Assembly (NCBI GenBank): GCA_011524755.1
Contig: WTJR01000021.1
Location: forward strand, 19,570 to 41,720
Reading direction: 5' to 3'
Length of the DNA stretch: 22,151 bases
Origin: Halieaceae bacterium
Lineage (GTDB): Bacteria; Pseudomonadota; Gammaproteobacteria; Pseudomonadales; Halieaceae
Part shown: positions 6,346 to 14,839 of the stretch, piece by piece
How the letters are laid out: the number at the start of each line of letters is the position of its first letter
Position numbering within the stretch: the stretch's first letter is position 1
Position numbers and translations under genes: made by a program
Notes under the pieces: model-generated
Told to the model about the DNA's origin: nothing
The model's input: the letters and a program-made list of their open reading frames with translations, nothing else
The model's database searches: none

Positions 6346-7003
6346 TCGACACATCGGCATTATGGGCGGGAGTTTCAATCCTGTTCATTATGGGCACCTT
6401 AAAGTCGCGAGCGATGCCAAACGTAGGCTAGCGCTCGATGCTATGTGCATTATGCCGGCGGCCCAGTCCCCACTAAAAACCCAGCACTCGGTGAGCGTCC
6501 AACATCGGCTTGCCATGCTCGATCTTGCGCTGACCGAATTTCCTGACCTTCAGCTCGATACGCGCGAGCTCGAGAGAGAGGGGCCGTCTTACACGGTGGA
6601 TAGTCTGCAGGAACTGCGCCGAGAGATGGGCAGCGATGCAACGATCTATTTCCTGATCGGTGATGACCTGCTACCAACACTAAATCAGTGGTCCCGGTGG
6701 GAAGCACTGACCGATTACGCTCACCTTATTGTGGCTAATCGACCCGGCGAGTTTTTGGCGATTCCAGCCGAGGTGGCTGCCTGGTGGCATGATCGCGAAA
6801 CGCCCCTAGCCCAACTTTCATCGCTGCCGGCCGGACGTGTATCGCGGCTCGAATGTTCATTGGTTGATGTCTCATCATCGGAAATACGGCAGTCACTGAA
6901 GTCAGGCGAACGCGAGACAGAGATGATTCCGTACCCGGTTATGGAGTATATTAATCGCCATAAACTGTACGAAAATTTGAGCCAGACTGAGGCAGTTCTT
7001 TGA
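6326..7003 (+). CDS. nadD: Nicotinate-nucleotide adenylyltransferase
   Basis: Adenylates nicotinate mononucleotide to deamido-NAD, the shared late step of NAD synthesis. I start at ATG 6326 (225 residues; E. coli has 213). The open frame extends further upstream, but only as out-of-frame translation of proA. Visible: GGSFNPVH (14-21), the nucleotidyltransferase HYGH (21-24), PSYTVDSL (87-94) and SSSEIR (183-188). The start lies inside proA, overlapping its last 20 bases. No good ribosome site is visible, so translation probably depends on ribosomes arriving from proA. Confidence 0.94.
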   Translation: MATSAPNRHIGIMGGSFNPVHYGHLKVASDAKRRLALDAMCIMPAAQSPLKTQHSVSVQHRLAMLDLALTEFPDLQLDTRELEREGPSYTVDSLQELRREMGSDATIYFLIGDDLLPTLNQWSRWEALTDYAHLIVANRPGEFLAIPAEVAAWWHDRETPLAQLSSLPAGRVSRLECSLVDVSSSEIRQSLKSGERETEMIPYPVMEYINRHKLYENLSQTEAVL

Positions 7004-7374
7004 CCCCGACAGATGCAATTATTACCGACCTTGTGGTCGATGCCCTCGACGATCTAAAAGCAGTTGATACCAAAATAGTGGATGTCCGTGGACTCAGTTC
7101 CGTGATGGATTTTCTTGTGGTGGCAAGTGGCAACTCGTCTCGCCACGTGAAGTCACTTGCCGATAATGTCGTTGTCAAAGCTAAAGAGGCTGGGTGTCCA
7201 CCGATCGGTGTCGAAGGTGAAAATGATGCTGATTGGGTGTTAGTCGATCTTGGCGACGTTGTTGTTCATGTTATGCAGCCCGCCGCGCGAAGCTTTTATG
7301 ATCTTGAGCGGTTGTGGTCAGGAGAACCCGAGACTGCTTTAGAGCCAGACGCAGTCTCAGATCCCTGGGGATAA
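7000..7374 (+). CDS. rsfS: Ribosomal silencing factor RsfS
   Basis: Binds ribosomal protein L14 on the large subunit and blocks subunit joining in starved cells. The 124 residues show the family core: DFLVVASGNSSRHVKSLAD (about 38-56) and GVEGENDADWVLVDLGDVV (about 68-86). The C-terminal tail after ERLWSG is acidic and a little longer than usual. The start is TTG inside TTGA, so it overlaps the nadD stop by four bases; GAGG lies eight bases upstream and supports it. rlmH follows after three bases. nadD-rsfS-rlmH is a widespread order. Confidence 0.94.
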   Translation: MTPTDAIITDLVVDALDDLKAVDTKIVDVRGLSSVMDFLVVASGNSSRHVKSLADNVVVKAKEAGCPPIGVEGENDADWVLVDLGDVVVHVMQPAARSFYDLERLWSGEPETALEPDAVSDPWG

Positions 7375-7377
7375 TCC

Positions 7378-7839
7378 ATGCGTGTTTTGGCAATTGGTAC
7401 GCGCATGCCCCAATGGGTGAGCGACGGTGCCGATGACTACGTCAAACGACTGCCTCGCGAAGCCTCAATCGAATGGGTTGAGTTGCCCGCCTCCAAACGA
7501 GCGAGAGACACCGCTGAAAGCCGTATGCTGGAGGAGGCAACGGCTATCGAGCGACGGTTGAAGCCCCAAGAGCTAATGGTTGTTTTGGACGTTGAAGGGA
7601 AGGTGATCTCGACCGAGACCATTGCTGAGACCCTCGCGACGTGGCAAAGCGATGGCTCGAAAATCGCATTTGTCATCGGCGGTCCTGATGGACTTCACCC
7701 CTCGCTGAAAGCAAAGGCAAGTGCACGGTGGTCCCTGGGTCGGATAACACTGCCGCATCCGCTGGTGCGAGTGATTTTGGCGGAACAGCTGTACCGGGCC
7801 TGGTCAATTAATGCGGGACATCCCTATCACCGAGCATGA
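7378..7839 (+). CDS. rlmH: 23S rRNA (pseudouridine-1915-N3)-methyltransferase
   Basis: SPOUT-class methyltransferase that methylates pseudouridine 1915 of 23S rRNA on the assembled ribosome. The 153 residues are near the E. coli length (155). The knotted SAM-binding C-terminus is visible: FVIGGPDGLH (about 98-107), LPHPLVRVILAEQLYRAWS (about 125-143) and the terminal HPYHRA. The N-terminus MRVLAIGTRMPQWV is typical. It starts three bases after the rsfS stop. A 48-base gap separates it from mrdA. Confidence 0.96.
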   Translation: MRVLAIGTRMPQWVSDGADDYVKRLPREASIEWVELPASKRARDTAESRMLEEATAIERRLKPQELMVVLDVEGKVISTETIAETLATWQSDGSKIAFVIGGPDGLHPSLKAKASARWSLGRITLPHPLVRVILAEQLYRAWSINAGHPYHRA

Positions 7840-7887
7840 GGCGCGTTCCTGTGGCACAGTGCACTGAGGTAACAAGATAAGACGCTA

Positions 7888-9729
7888 ATGGCACGCCAGC
7901 TTAACCAAATGCAAGATTGGGCGCGTGAAACCCGGATTACGCACGGGAGAGTCACGGTGCTGGCGGTGCTAATGGTCTTGGTCATGATGGGCCTCTTGTA
8001 CCGATACTTCTCTCTCCAGGTTATCCAGAACGAAGAATTTCGAGCGCAGTCAGACCGAAACCGCATTGCGGTGCGAACCGTAGCGCCCACTCGCGGTGTC
8101 ATTGTCGACCGATCAGGTAATCTCCTTGCGGTTAACCAACCGTCGTTTACTTTGGCGATCACGCCAGAGCGCGCCGAGGATCTCGATAATGTGTTGATCA
8201 CGCTCAGCGACCTGTTGGGCCTGACCGAGACTGATATCGAGCTGTTCAAGGAAGCGCGAAAGCGTCGGCGTCCCCTCAGTCCAGTGCCTTTGAAGTATCG
8301 ACTAACCGACGAGGAGTTGGCCGTAATCGCGGTCAATAAACACGTACTTTCTGGTGTGTCTGTCCTGTCTGAATTAACGCGTCATTATCCTGAAGGAGAT
8401 CTCTTGGGGCATGCGCTAGGGTATGTTGGTCGTATTGGTATTGATGACGTCGACGAATCTGAGAAAGAGGCCTACCGGGGTATTAGTCACATAGGGAAGG
8501 TGGGACTGGAGGCTTACTACGAGGATGTCCTGCGAGGTGGGCTCGGGGTAAGCCGTGTTGAAACCAATGCACGTGGTGTCGAGTTAGACGTGATCGACCG
8601 GATAGAGCCTGTGCCGGGCGCTGAGCTGACTCTACACCTTGATATAGAGCTACAGCGCGTGGCCGCAGCCGCCATGGGGGACATGCGAGGTGCCGTGGTG
8701 GCGTTGGATCCGAGAACTGGGGGCGTGTTGTCTGCGGTCTCGAGCCCCCGCTATGACCCGAACAAATTTGTGAATGGAATTAGCTTCTCTGACTATGCGG
8801 AGCTGCGCGACTCGCGAGATGCGCCACTACTAAATCGTGTCATTCAGGGTCAGTATCCGCCGGCCTCAACGATCAAGCCCATGTTGGGGCTCGCTGGTTT
8901 AAATCGAGACTTGATCACCATCGACACCGCGATTCCTGACCCCGGTTATTACCAGCTTCCCGGTGACCCTCGTCGATACAGGGACTGGATCCTTCGCGTG
9001 CGCGGCACGGGTCATGCTGAGGAAATGAATCTTCGGGACTCAATCGCGCAGTCATGTGATGTCTATTTCTACGAGCTCGCGAATCGCTTTGGGATTGATG
9101 CCCTCGCCGAGTCGCTGGATGACTTTGGTATTGGCAGCGTGACGGGTGTCGATCTGCCCAGTGAAAAGCGAGGCATTTTGCCGAGTTCTGAGTGGAAGCG
9201 TCGTGTCATTGGCAGTAGCTGGTATGGCGGTGAAACACTCATCGTCGGTATTGGTCAGGGGTACATGTTGGCTACACCAATGCAGTTAGCGGTAGCGACC
9301 GCGGCGCTTGCCACACGTGGTACCGCCTTCAAGCCCATGTTTGTTGCAGCCGTGGATGGCAGATCCGTTGAACCCGAGCCGCTACTCAATGTCTCAGCAG
9401 AGACAGCGTATTGGGACGAGGTATTTGCAGGTATGGTTGATACCGTATCGTCAGTCAGAGGGACAGCCTTCGGTATGCGATCGGGTTTGACTTACAGCGT
9501 CGCGGGGAAAACAGGAACGGCCCAGGTTGTGGGTATTGCTCAAGATGCAACCTACGATGAAGAGGCCTTGTCCGAGTATCAGCGTAACCATGGCTGGTTT
9601 ATTGCCTTTGCCCCAGTTGAGAATCCCGAGATTGTGCTCGCCGTTTTAACCGAAAACAGTGGGGGCGGAAGTTCCGCATATCCGGTTGCCCGGGCCATGC
9701 TTGATTACTGGATGAGCCGAGATGAGTAA
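7888..9729 (+). CDS. mrdA: Penicillin-binding protein 2 (elongation transpeptidase)
   Basis: Class B PBP that cross-links peptidoglycan during side-wall growth, working with RodA. It has 613 residues (E. coli 633). A short cytoplasmic N-terminus precedes one membrane anchor (about 22-43), then the PBP dimerisation domain (about 60-230) and the transpeptidase domain (about 260-605). Active-site motifs: S327-T-I-K330, S389-C-D391 and K541-T-G. The SxD form of the second motif is usual for PBP2. Its last eight bases overlap rodA. The ribosome site before the ATG is weak. Confidence 0.96.
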   Translation: MARQLNQMQDWARETRITHGRVTVLAVLMVLVMMGLLYRYFSLQVIQNEEFRAQSDRNRIAVRTVAPTRGVIVDRSGNLLAVNQPSFTLAITPERAEDLDNVLITLSDLLGLTETDIELFKEARKRRRPLSPVPLKYRLTDEELAVIAVNKHVLSGVSVLSELTRHYPEGDLLGHALGYVGRIGIDDVDESEKEAYRGISHIGKVGLEAYYEDVLRGGLGVSRVETNARGVELDVIDRIEPVPGAELTLHLDIELQRVAAAAMGDMRGAVVALDPRTGGVLSAVSSPRYDPNKFVNGISFSDYAELRDSRDAPLLNRVIQGQYPPASTIKPMLGLAGLNRDLITIDTAIPDPGYYQLPGDPRRYRDWILRVRGTGHAEEMNLRDSIAQSCDVYFYELANRFGIDALAESLDDFGIGSVTGVDLPSEKRGILPSSEWKRRVIGSSWYGGETLIVGIGQGYMLATPMQLAVATAALATRGTAFKPMFVAAVDGRSVEPEPLLNVSAETAYWDEVFAGMVDTVSSVRGTAFGMRSGLTYSVAGKTGTAQVVGIAQDATYDEEALSEYQRNHGWFIAFAPVENPEIVLAVLTENSGGGSSAYPVARAMLDYWMSRDE

Positions 9730-10870
9730 CGATTTTGCTCGCGTTGCCGAGGTCTCTTCCCGCGAGTTGGGTGCTCGTGTCCGCTTATTGCGGGTGCTTC
9801 ATATTGATCTCTGGCTTGTGGTGCCACTGCTGGTGCTAAGTGTTGGTGGGTTGTTTGTTCTTTACAGTGCCAGCGGTCAATCCGATGTCATGCTGAATGC
9901 GCAAATGCGTAACATCGCGGTGGCGATGACGGTCTTATTGATTACGGCCCAATTTAGGGTGGAGACATTGCGTGGGGTATCGCCCTATATCTTTGCACTG
10001 GCCACGCTCCTACTCGTCGCTGTGGCATTCTTTGGGGTAGGTGCTAAAGGTGCTCAGCGTTGGCTGAGTTTGGGCTTCATTCGCTTTCAGCCCTCGGAGG
10101 TCATGAAGGTAGCCATGCCGTTGGCGCTCGCATGGTGGTTGTCCAAAAAGGCACTTCCACCTGATTTGCGCTCGCTTGCAGTGGCCTTCGCGATGGTGGC
10201 GGTGCCCTCAGGATTGATATTGCAGCAACCTGACCTCGGAACATCGCTACTGGTTGCCACCAGTGGCCTGGCCGCCATCTATATGGCTGGAATTCAGTGG
10301 CGGTATATTTTTTCAATGATGGCGCTCGCCCTCGTCTCTATTTGGCCTGCGTGGGTCTTCGTGTTGAAGGACTATCAGAAGCAGCGTGTGCTCACCCTGT
10401 TCAACCCCGAATCTGATCGGCTTGGCGCCGGGTGGAACATCATCCAATCCAAAACCGCGATTGGATCCGGCGGTTGGGAAGGCCTGGGTTGGACCCAAGG
10501 CAGTCAGGCGCAATTGGATTTTCTGCCCGAGGGTCACACCGATTTCATTATTGCCGTGTTGGCTGAGGAGTTCGGTTTTCGCGGCGTTTTACTACTGTTC
10601 CTGATTTACGCTGTGATTCTCGGTCGGGGTCTGGTGATTACATGGCGGGCGCAGTCGAGTTTCGCGCGAATGCTCGGGGGCGCGCTGGTTGCGACCTTCT
10701 TTTTTGGTTTGGTGGTGAACCTTGGAATGGTTTCAGGACTCTTACCTGTTGTCGGGGTGCCATTGCCTATGGTGAGCTATGGTGGAACGGCGATGGTGTC
10801 GATGATGATTGCGTTTGGCATGCTAATGGCGATCTCGACCGAGAGACCGGTCACACGAGCCATGCGGTGA
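9722..10870 (+). CDS. rodA: Rod-shape SEDS glycosyltransferase RodA
   Basis: Membrane glycosyltransferase that polymerises lipid II for cell-wall elongation with PBP2. The 382 residues contain about ten hydrophobic segments, beginning near residue 29. SEDS hallmarks: GAQRWLSLGFIRFQPSEVMK (110-129), the large periplasmic loop with NIIQSKTAIGSGG, LPEGHTDFIIAVLAEEFG with the key acidic residue Asp274, and PLPMVSYGG near the C-terminus. The start overlaps mrdA by eight bases, which should keep the two partners in step. It is followed after 57 bases by mltB. Confidence 0.97.
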   Translation: MSNDFARVAEVSSRELGARVRLLRVLHIDLWLVVPLLVLSVGGLFVLYSASGQSDVMLNAQMRNIAVAMTVLLITAQFRVETLRGVSPYIFALATLLLVAVAFFGVGAKGAQRWLSLGFIRFQPSEVMKVAMPLALAWWLSKKALPPDLRSLAVAFAMVAVPSGLILQQPDLGTSLLVATSGLAAIYMAGIQWRYIFSMMALALVSIWPAWVFVLKDYQKQRVLTLFNPESDRLGAGWNIIQSKTAIGSGGWEGLGWTQGSQAQLDFLPEGHTDFIIAVLAEEFGFRGVLLLFLIYAVILGRGLVITWRAQSSFARMLGGALVATFFFGLVVNLGMVSGLLPVVGVPLPMVSYGGTAMVSMMIAFGMLMAISTERPVTRAMR

Positions 10871-10927
10871 GCACACGATTTAGGGGATAACAACCCAGAT
10901 ACATTAACTGAGGGGAGCGAGCACACT

Positions 10928-11908
10928 ATGGGTGGCTTTATGCGTTTTCAAACGATCCTATTATCACTGACCTTAGGCTGGCTGCCCCTAACGGCAGCCG
11001 CTGACTACAGTGATCACCCGAGTGCGGAAGCGCTGATCAACCGTGTTGCCGAGCGCGGTGTGGACCGCGACTGGTTGCAGTCTGCCCTGACAGAGGCGAC
11101 GCGGCAGGAAAGCATCTTGAAGGCCATTTCGCGTCCTGCGGAGAAAAGTAAACCGTGGTCCGAATATCAAGACATTTTTCTCACCAATCGCAGGGCAAAA
11201 GAGGGCATTGAGTTCTGGCGGGAGAATAAGGAAACGCTGGATCGCGTGTCTCAGGATACCGGTGTGCCGTCCGAGGTCATCGTCGCGATCATTGGTGTCG
11301 AGACCTATTACGGACGTATCACGGGCGGGTATCGCGTCATTGATGCACTGTCGACATTGGCATTTGATTACCCTCGTCGTTCACCCTTTTTCACCAAAGA
11401 ACTCGAGGTTTTTCTTGAGCTCGCCTATCAGTCTGGCTTGCCACTCGCGGAGTTAAAGGGCTCTTATGCGGGAGCAATGGGTTTAGGGCAGTTCATGCCC
11501 TCCAGTTATCGCGCTTACGCAAAGGACTATGAGGGCGACGGTGTCATCGATATTTGGACGAATCCGAACGATGCCATCATGAGTGTGGCTAATTATTTTG
11601 TGGCACATGGCTGGAGACCCGGTGGTGAGGTGATCACTCGTGCGACGTTCTCCGGCGACCCAACCCTGTTTGATGTCGGTCTAAAGCCGAAGCTTCGTAT
11701 TGATGCGCTGGCTGACAAGGGATTGAAGCCAGTGACTGACCAGTCGTCTGATCAGTTGGCGACCCCCATCAGGTTTGACGGCAAATCGGGTGAGGAGCAC
11801 TGGTTAGGGCTTCATAATTTTTACGTCATTACTCGCTATAACCACAGTGCCATGTATGCCATGGCGGTTCATCAGTTGAGTCAAACTCTGCGGGCCCAAA
11901 TGCTGTGA
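10928..11908 (+). CDS. mltB: Periplasmic lytic murein transglycosylase, MltB/SltB family
   Basis: Cleaves glycan strands of peptidoglycan with formation of 1,6-anhydro ends. The 326 residues begin with a signal peptide (cleavage likely after LTAAA, near residue 25) without a lipobox cysteine, so it should be soluble and periplasmic, unlike the lipoprotein MltB of E. coli. Catalytic Glu125 is in IIGVETYYGR, followed by the family segment MGLGQFMPSSYR. The first ATG is chosen because GAGGGGAG lies 10 bases upstream; a second ATG four codons later has no such site. Its stop shares one base with the rlpA start. Confidence 0.94.
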   Translation: MGGFMRFQTILLSLTLGWLPLTAAADYSDHPSAEALINRVAERGVDRDWLQSALTEATRQESILKAISRPAEKSKPWSEYQDIFLTNRRAKEGIEFWRENKETLDRVSQDTGVPSEVIVAIIGVETYYGRITGGYRVIDALSTLAFDYPRRSPFFTKELEVFLELAYQSGLPLAELKGSYAGAMGLGQFMPSSYRAYAKDYEGDGVIDIWTNPNDAIMSVANYFVAHGWRPGGEVITRATFSGDPTLFDVGLKPKLRIDALADKGLKPVTDQSSDQLATPIRFDGKSGEEHWLGLHNFYVITRYNHSAMYAMAVHQLSQTLRAQML

Positions 11909-12678
11909 TGCGCGTATTCACCTCGCTTGTGCTGTTGGCGCTAGTGAGTTGTGCCGGAAGTCCACCGACGACGAAGGATTATCAGCCGCCCCCAATCTCA
12001 GCCGAGGCTGTCGTTGAGGCCGTACCGGCGGCAGACCCCATCTCTAGGATGGGGAATAAAAGCCCCTACGAAGTCTTTGGGCAGCAATATACGGTCATGC
12101 CGTCTGCCGATGGCTACACTGAAGAGGGTGTTGCCTCGTGGTATGGCATGAAGTTTCAGGGGCGTCGGACCTCTAATGGCGAGATATTTGATGTCTATAA
12201 GGCGACCGCAGCTCACAAATCGTTGCCGCTCCCGTCTTATCTGCGCGTCACCAACCTTGAGAACAATGCTTCTATGATCGTTCGTGTCAATGATCGAGGG
12301 CCCTTTGTCGGTGATAGGTTGATTGATGTGTCCTATGGTGTTGCTGTGAAACTGGGATTCGCCGAGCAGGGAACAGCCCGCGTGCGTTTAGAGCATATTT
12401 CGGTCGATGGCAGTGATGACTGGCGAGGGGCTGAGGCGTCGAATTACCGTCAGCTGCAGGTGGGGGCCTATCAACTCAGGTCTTCTGCCGAGCAGGTTGC
12501 GGTAAACATTCGGAACATTCTCGGAGAGGGTGTCGACGTTCATGTGAGTAGCGTTCAGCATGAGGCGGGCACCGTTTTTCGGGTGCGCGTAGGACCTGTG
12601 GACAGTTCCGAAAAACTCTCCGAGCTTCAGGAACTTCTTGTAAAAAACGGCCTCTCAAAAGGACAGCCATTACCCTGA
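11908..12678 (+). CDS. rlpA: Septal ring lytic transglycosylase / lipoprotein RlpA
   Basis: Outer-membrane lipoprotein that in Pseudomonas cuts peptide-free glycan strands at the septum. I start at ATG 11908, which forms TGATG with the mltB stop; a GTG one codon earlier is possible. The 256 residues show a lipobox ending LVSC (Cys15), a low-complexity Pro/Ala linker, the double-psi beta-barrel domain (about 72-155) with GVASWYG (74-80) and NDRGPF (118-123), and a SPOR domain (about 179-250) that binds denuded glycan. The domain order is complete. No strong ribosome site is visible, so coupling to mltB is likely. Confidence 0.95.
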   Translation: MRVFTSLVLLALVSCAGSPPTTKDYQPPPISAEAVVEAVPAADPISRMGNKSPYEVFGQQYTVMPSADGYTEEGVASWYGMKFQGRRTSNGEIFDVYKATAAHKSLPLPSYLRVTNLENNASMIVRVNDRGPFVGDRLIDVSYGVAVKLGFAEQGTARVRLEHISVDGSDDWRGAEASNYRQLQVGAYQLRSSAEQVAVNIRNILGEGVDVHVSSVQHEAGTVFRVRVGPVDSSEKLSELQELLVKNGLSKGQPLP

Positions 12679-12699
12679 GCGATTAGGCTCTCGAGTTGT

Positions 12700-12705
12700 T
12701 ACACT
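12700..12705 (+). promoter_or_regulatory. Weak candidate -10 before dacA
   Basis: TACACT, 34 bases before the dacA start, matches 4/6 of a -10 hexamer; no recognisable -35 accompanies it. The 60-base gap after rlpA is one of the few places in the cluster with room for an internal promoter. Confidence 0.25.
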
Positions 12706-12738
12706 AGCGCCGCAGTAAATCCGCGCCAAGGTAAAAAA

Positions 12739-13902
12739 ATGATGCGATCGACCTCCTTTCATCGGCTATTGATGTGTGTGTTGGCCCTTGTGGCGAACCA
12801 AGCGATAGCAGCCGTTCCGCCCGCGCCTAAGTTGCCAGCGGATGCTTACTTCTTGATGGATGCGACGACAGGTCAGGTACTGGTCGATCACAACGGTGAC
12901 TTGTCATTACCGCCAGCAAGCCTGACCAAAATAATGACGTCGTACGTCTTGGCTGAAGAGGTCGATGCTGGCAGAGCATCGCTCGATGACATGATCAAGG
13001 TCAGCCGGAATGCCTGGTCACAGAACCCTACCTTTAAAGGCTCTTCACTGATGTGGATTGAGCCGGGTAAGCCTGTCAGTCTCGCTGATCTTGAACGTGG
13101 TGTTGTCATCTCCTCAGGCAACGATGCGTCCGTCGCAGTGGCCGAGCACCTTGCGGGGACAGAGTCGAGTTTTGTCGATGTAATGAATCAGCTGGCAGCA
13201 GAGCTGGGCCTGGACAATACCGTTTATCGGAACCCACATGGCCTACCGCATCCTGAGCACCGCACGACGGCGCGTGATCTAGCAACCTTGTCAGTGGCCC
13301 TGATCAACGGTCACCCTGAGCACTATAAAATCTACAAAGAGCAAAGCTTCACCTACAACGGAATTAAGCAATACAACCGAAACAGCTTATTGCGATCAGA
13401 TGCCACAGTTGACGGGTTGAAGACGGGATACACCAGTGAGGCGGGTTACGGGCTGGTCGCTTCCGCACAACGTGAGGACATGCGCTTGGTATCGGTTGTG
13501 CTCGGTAGTGCTAGTAAGCGGACCCGAGCCTCTGAAAATAGCAGTCTGCTCAATTACGGGTTCCGATTTTTTCAGAATTTAAGACCCCTCTCGGCGGAGG
13601 TCACATTGGTCGAGCCTCGCGTGTGGAAGGGTGCTGCTGAATCATTACACGCGGGTGTGCTGGAATCTGTGGTTTTGACAGTGCCGCGAGAGCGAACCGC
13701 TGCTGATATCAAATTGACGGTGGACGAGCAGCTCGAGGCCCCGCTTAGCCGAGGTGATGTCATTGGCAGTGTGCAAGTCGTTCGAGGCGGCGAGGTGTTG
13801 TTTGAAACCCCGCTCCTGGTTTTGGAGGATGTTCCAAGCGGTGGATTCTTTAAGCGTCTGATGGATGCGCTAATTCTGTGGTTCCAAAATCTGGTCGGTT
13901 AG
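12739..13902 (+). CDS. dacA: D-alanyl-D-alanine carboxypeptidase (PBP5/6 type)
   Basis: Removes the terminal D-Ala of peptidoglycan stem peptides on the periplasmic face of the inner membrane. The 387 residues begin with a signal peptide (likely cleaved after AIA, near 24). Active-site motifs: S61-L-T-K64, S126-G-N128 and K218-T-G220. A C-terminal PBP5-type beta domain follows. The last 20 residues, rich in Phe, Leu and Trp with FFKRL, look like the amphipathic membrane-anchoring helix. The gene begins with two consecutive ATGs; the first has AAGG at a seven-base distance. ybeD starts three bases after its stop. Confidence 0.96.
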   Translation: MMRSTSFHRLLMCVLALVANQAIAAVPPAPKLPADAYFLMDATTGQVLVDHNGDLSLPPASLTKIMTSYVLAEEVDAGRASLDDMIKVSRNAWSQNPTFKGSSLMWIEPGKPVSLADLERGVVISSGNDASVAVAEHLAGTESSFVDVMNQLAAELGLDNTVYRNPHGLPHPEHRTTARDLATLSVALINGHPEHYKIYKEQSFTYNGIKQYNRNSLLRSDATVDGLKTGYTSEAGYGLVASAQREDMRLVSVVLGSASKRTRASENSSLLNYGFRFFQNLRPLSAEVTLVEPRVWKGAAESLHAGVLESVVLTVPRERTAADIKLTVDEQLEAPLSRGDVIGSVQVVRGGEVLFETPLLVLEDVPSGGFFKRLMDALILWFQNLVG

Positions 13903-13905
13903 GGC

Positions 13906-14175
13906 ATGACAGAACAAGAAGCACCTAAAATTGAATTCCCCTGTCGCTATCCCATTAAAGTGGTGGGGCGCGCGACACCTGACTACGCAGAGGCGATACG
14001 CGCCATCTTCGACCGCCACACAACCGGGCTGACCGACGCAGATATAGAGACTAAGAGCAGCCGCTCTGGGACCTTCGATTCGATCACGTTCACAATAACG
14101 GCTACCGGGCCCGATCAGCTCGATGCGCTCCACAAGGAGTTGGTGGCGTCGGGCCGTGTATCGATGGTGATTTAA
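13906..14175 (+). CDS. ybeD: YbeD/DUF493 family protein
   Basis: Small cytoplasmic protein of unsettled function, with an ACT-like ferredoxin fold in the E. coli structure. The 89 residues show the family pattern: FPCRYPIKVVGRA near the N-terminus and SGTFDSITFTITATGPDQL in the centre. It sits three bases after dacA and three bases before lipB, the conserved dacA-ybeD-lipB order. A link to lipoate metabolism has been suggested from this neighbourhood only. Confidence 0.9.
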   Translation: MTEQEAPKIEFPCRYPIKVVGRATPDYAEAIRAIFDRHTTGLTDADIETKSSRSGTFDSITFTITATGPDQLDALHKELVASGRVSMVI

Positions 14176-14178
14176 GTC

Positions 14179-14790
14179 ATGGTTGTCCGCGATCTGGGTC
14201 ATGTTGATTACCTCCCTACGATCGAGGCAATGAAAGCATTTACCCAGGCGCGTGGTGTTGAAACGCCAGATGAGCTATGGGTACTCGAGCATCCTCCCGT
14301 ATTTACGCAAGGTATTGCTGGGAAAGAGGAGCACTTGCTGGCGCCGGGCGAGATCGAGGTCATCAGAACAGACCGCGGTGGTCAGGTGACCTATCACGGA
14401 CCGGGACAGATTGTCGTTTACGTTTTATGTGATATCCGTAGGGCAAAGCTGGGTGTTCGCGACCTGGTCACCGGACTCGAGCAGGCCATCATCGCCTTTT
14501 TGTCTGAGTTTGGCCTGGTTGCAGAGGCGGATCCAAAAGCCCCGGGTGTCTACGTGTCGGGCGAAAAGATTGCATCACTGGGCCTGAAAATTAGTCGAGG
14601 ATCTAGCTATCACGGACTCGCGCTTAATGTGAACCCAGATCTAGAGCACTTCGGCAGAATTAACCCCTGTGGCTATGCCGGTTTGCGAGTGACCTCGCTC
14701 GCACAACTTCTCGGTGAGCAATGTCCGTCGCAAGCGGATGCCGCCGAGCGGTTAGTGGAGCATTTACGCTCAAAACTCCCACTTCAATAA
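14179..14790 (+). CDS. lipB: Octanoyl-[acyl-carrier-protein]:protein N-octanoyltransferase
   Basis: Moves octanoate from acyl-carrier protein to lipoyl domains, the first step of lipoate synthesis. The 203 residues fit the family (E. coli 213). Visible: RGGQVTYHGPGQIVVY (about 66-81), SLGLKISRG with catalytic Lys137, and INPCGYAGL with the acyl-carrying Cys164. The ATG follows the ybeD stop by three bases. lipA, which completes lipoate synthesis and often follows lipB in relatives, is absent here; prfC comes next. Confidence 0.95.
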   Translation: MVVRDLGHVDYLPTIEAMKAFTQARGVETPDELWVLEHPPVFTQGIAGKEEHLLAPGEIEVIRTDRGGQVTYHGPGQIVVYVLCDIRRAKLGVRDLVTGLEQAIIAFLSEFGLVAEADPKAPGVYVSGEKIASLGLKISRGSSYHGLALNVNPDLEHFGRINPCGYAGLRVTSLAQLLGEQCPSQADAAERLVEHLRSKLPLQ

Positions 14791-14808
14791 GCGACGGGCC
14801 TCGTTAAC

Positions 14809-14817
14809 TGGCATAAT
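14809..14817 (+). promoter_or_regulatory. Extended -10 promoter candidate of prfC
   Basis: TGGCATAAT combines the TGn extension with a 5/6 -10 hexamer, 22 bases before the prfC start. No good -35 is visible, which an extended -10 can tolerate. It suggests prfC is transcribed separately from the lipB cluster. Confidence 0.4.
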
Positions 14818-14839
14818 CCGCGGCGTCATCGGAGGACTC

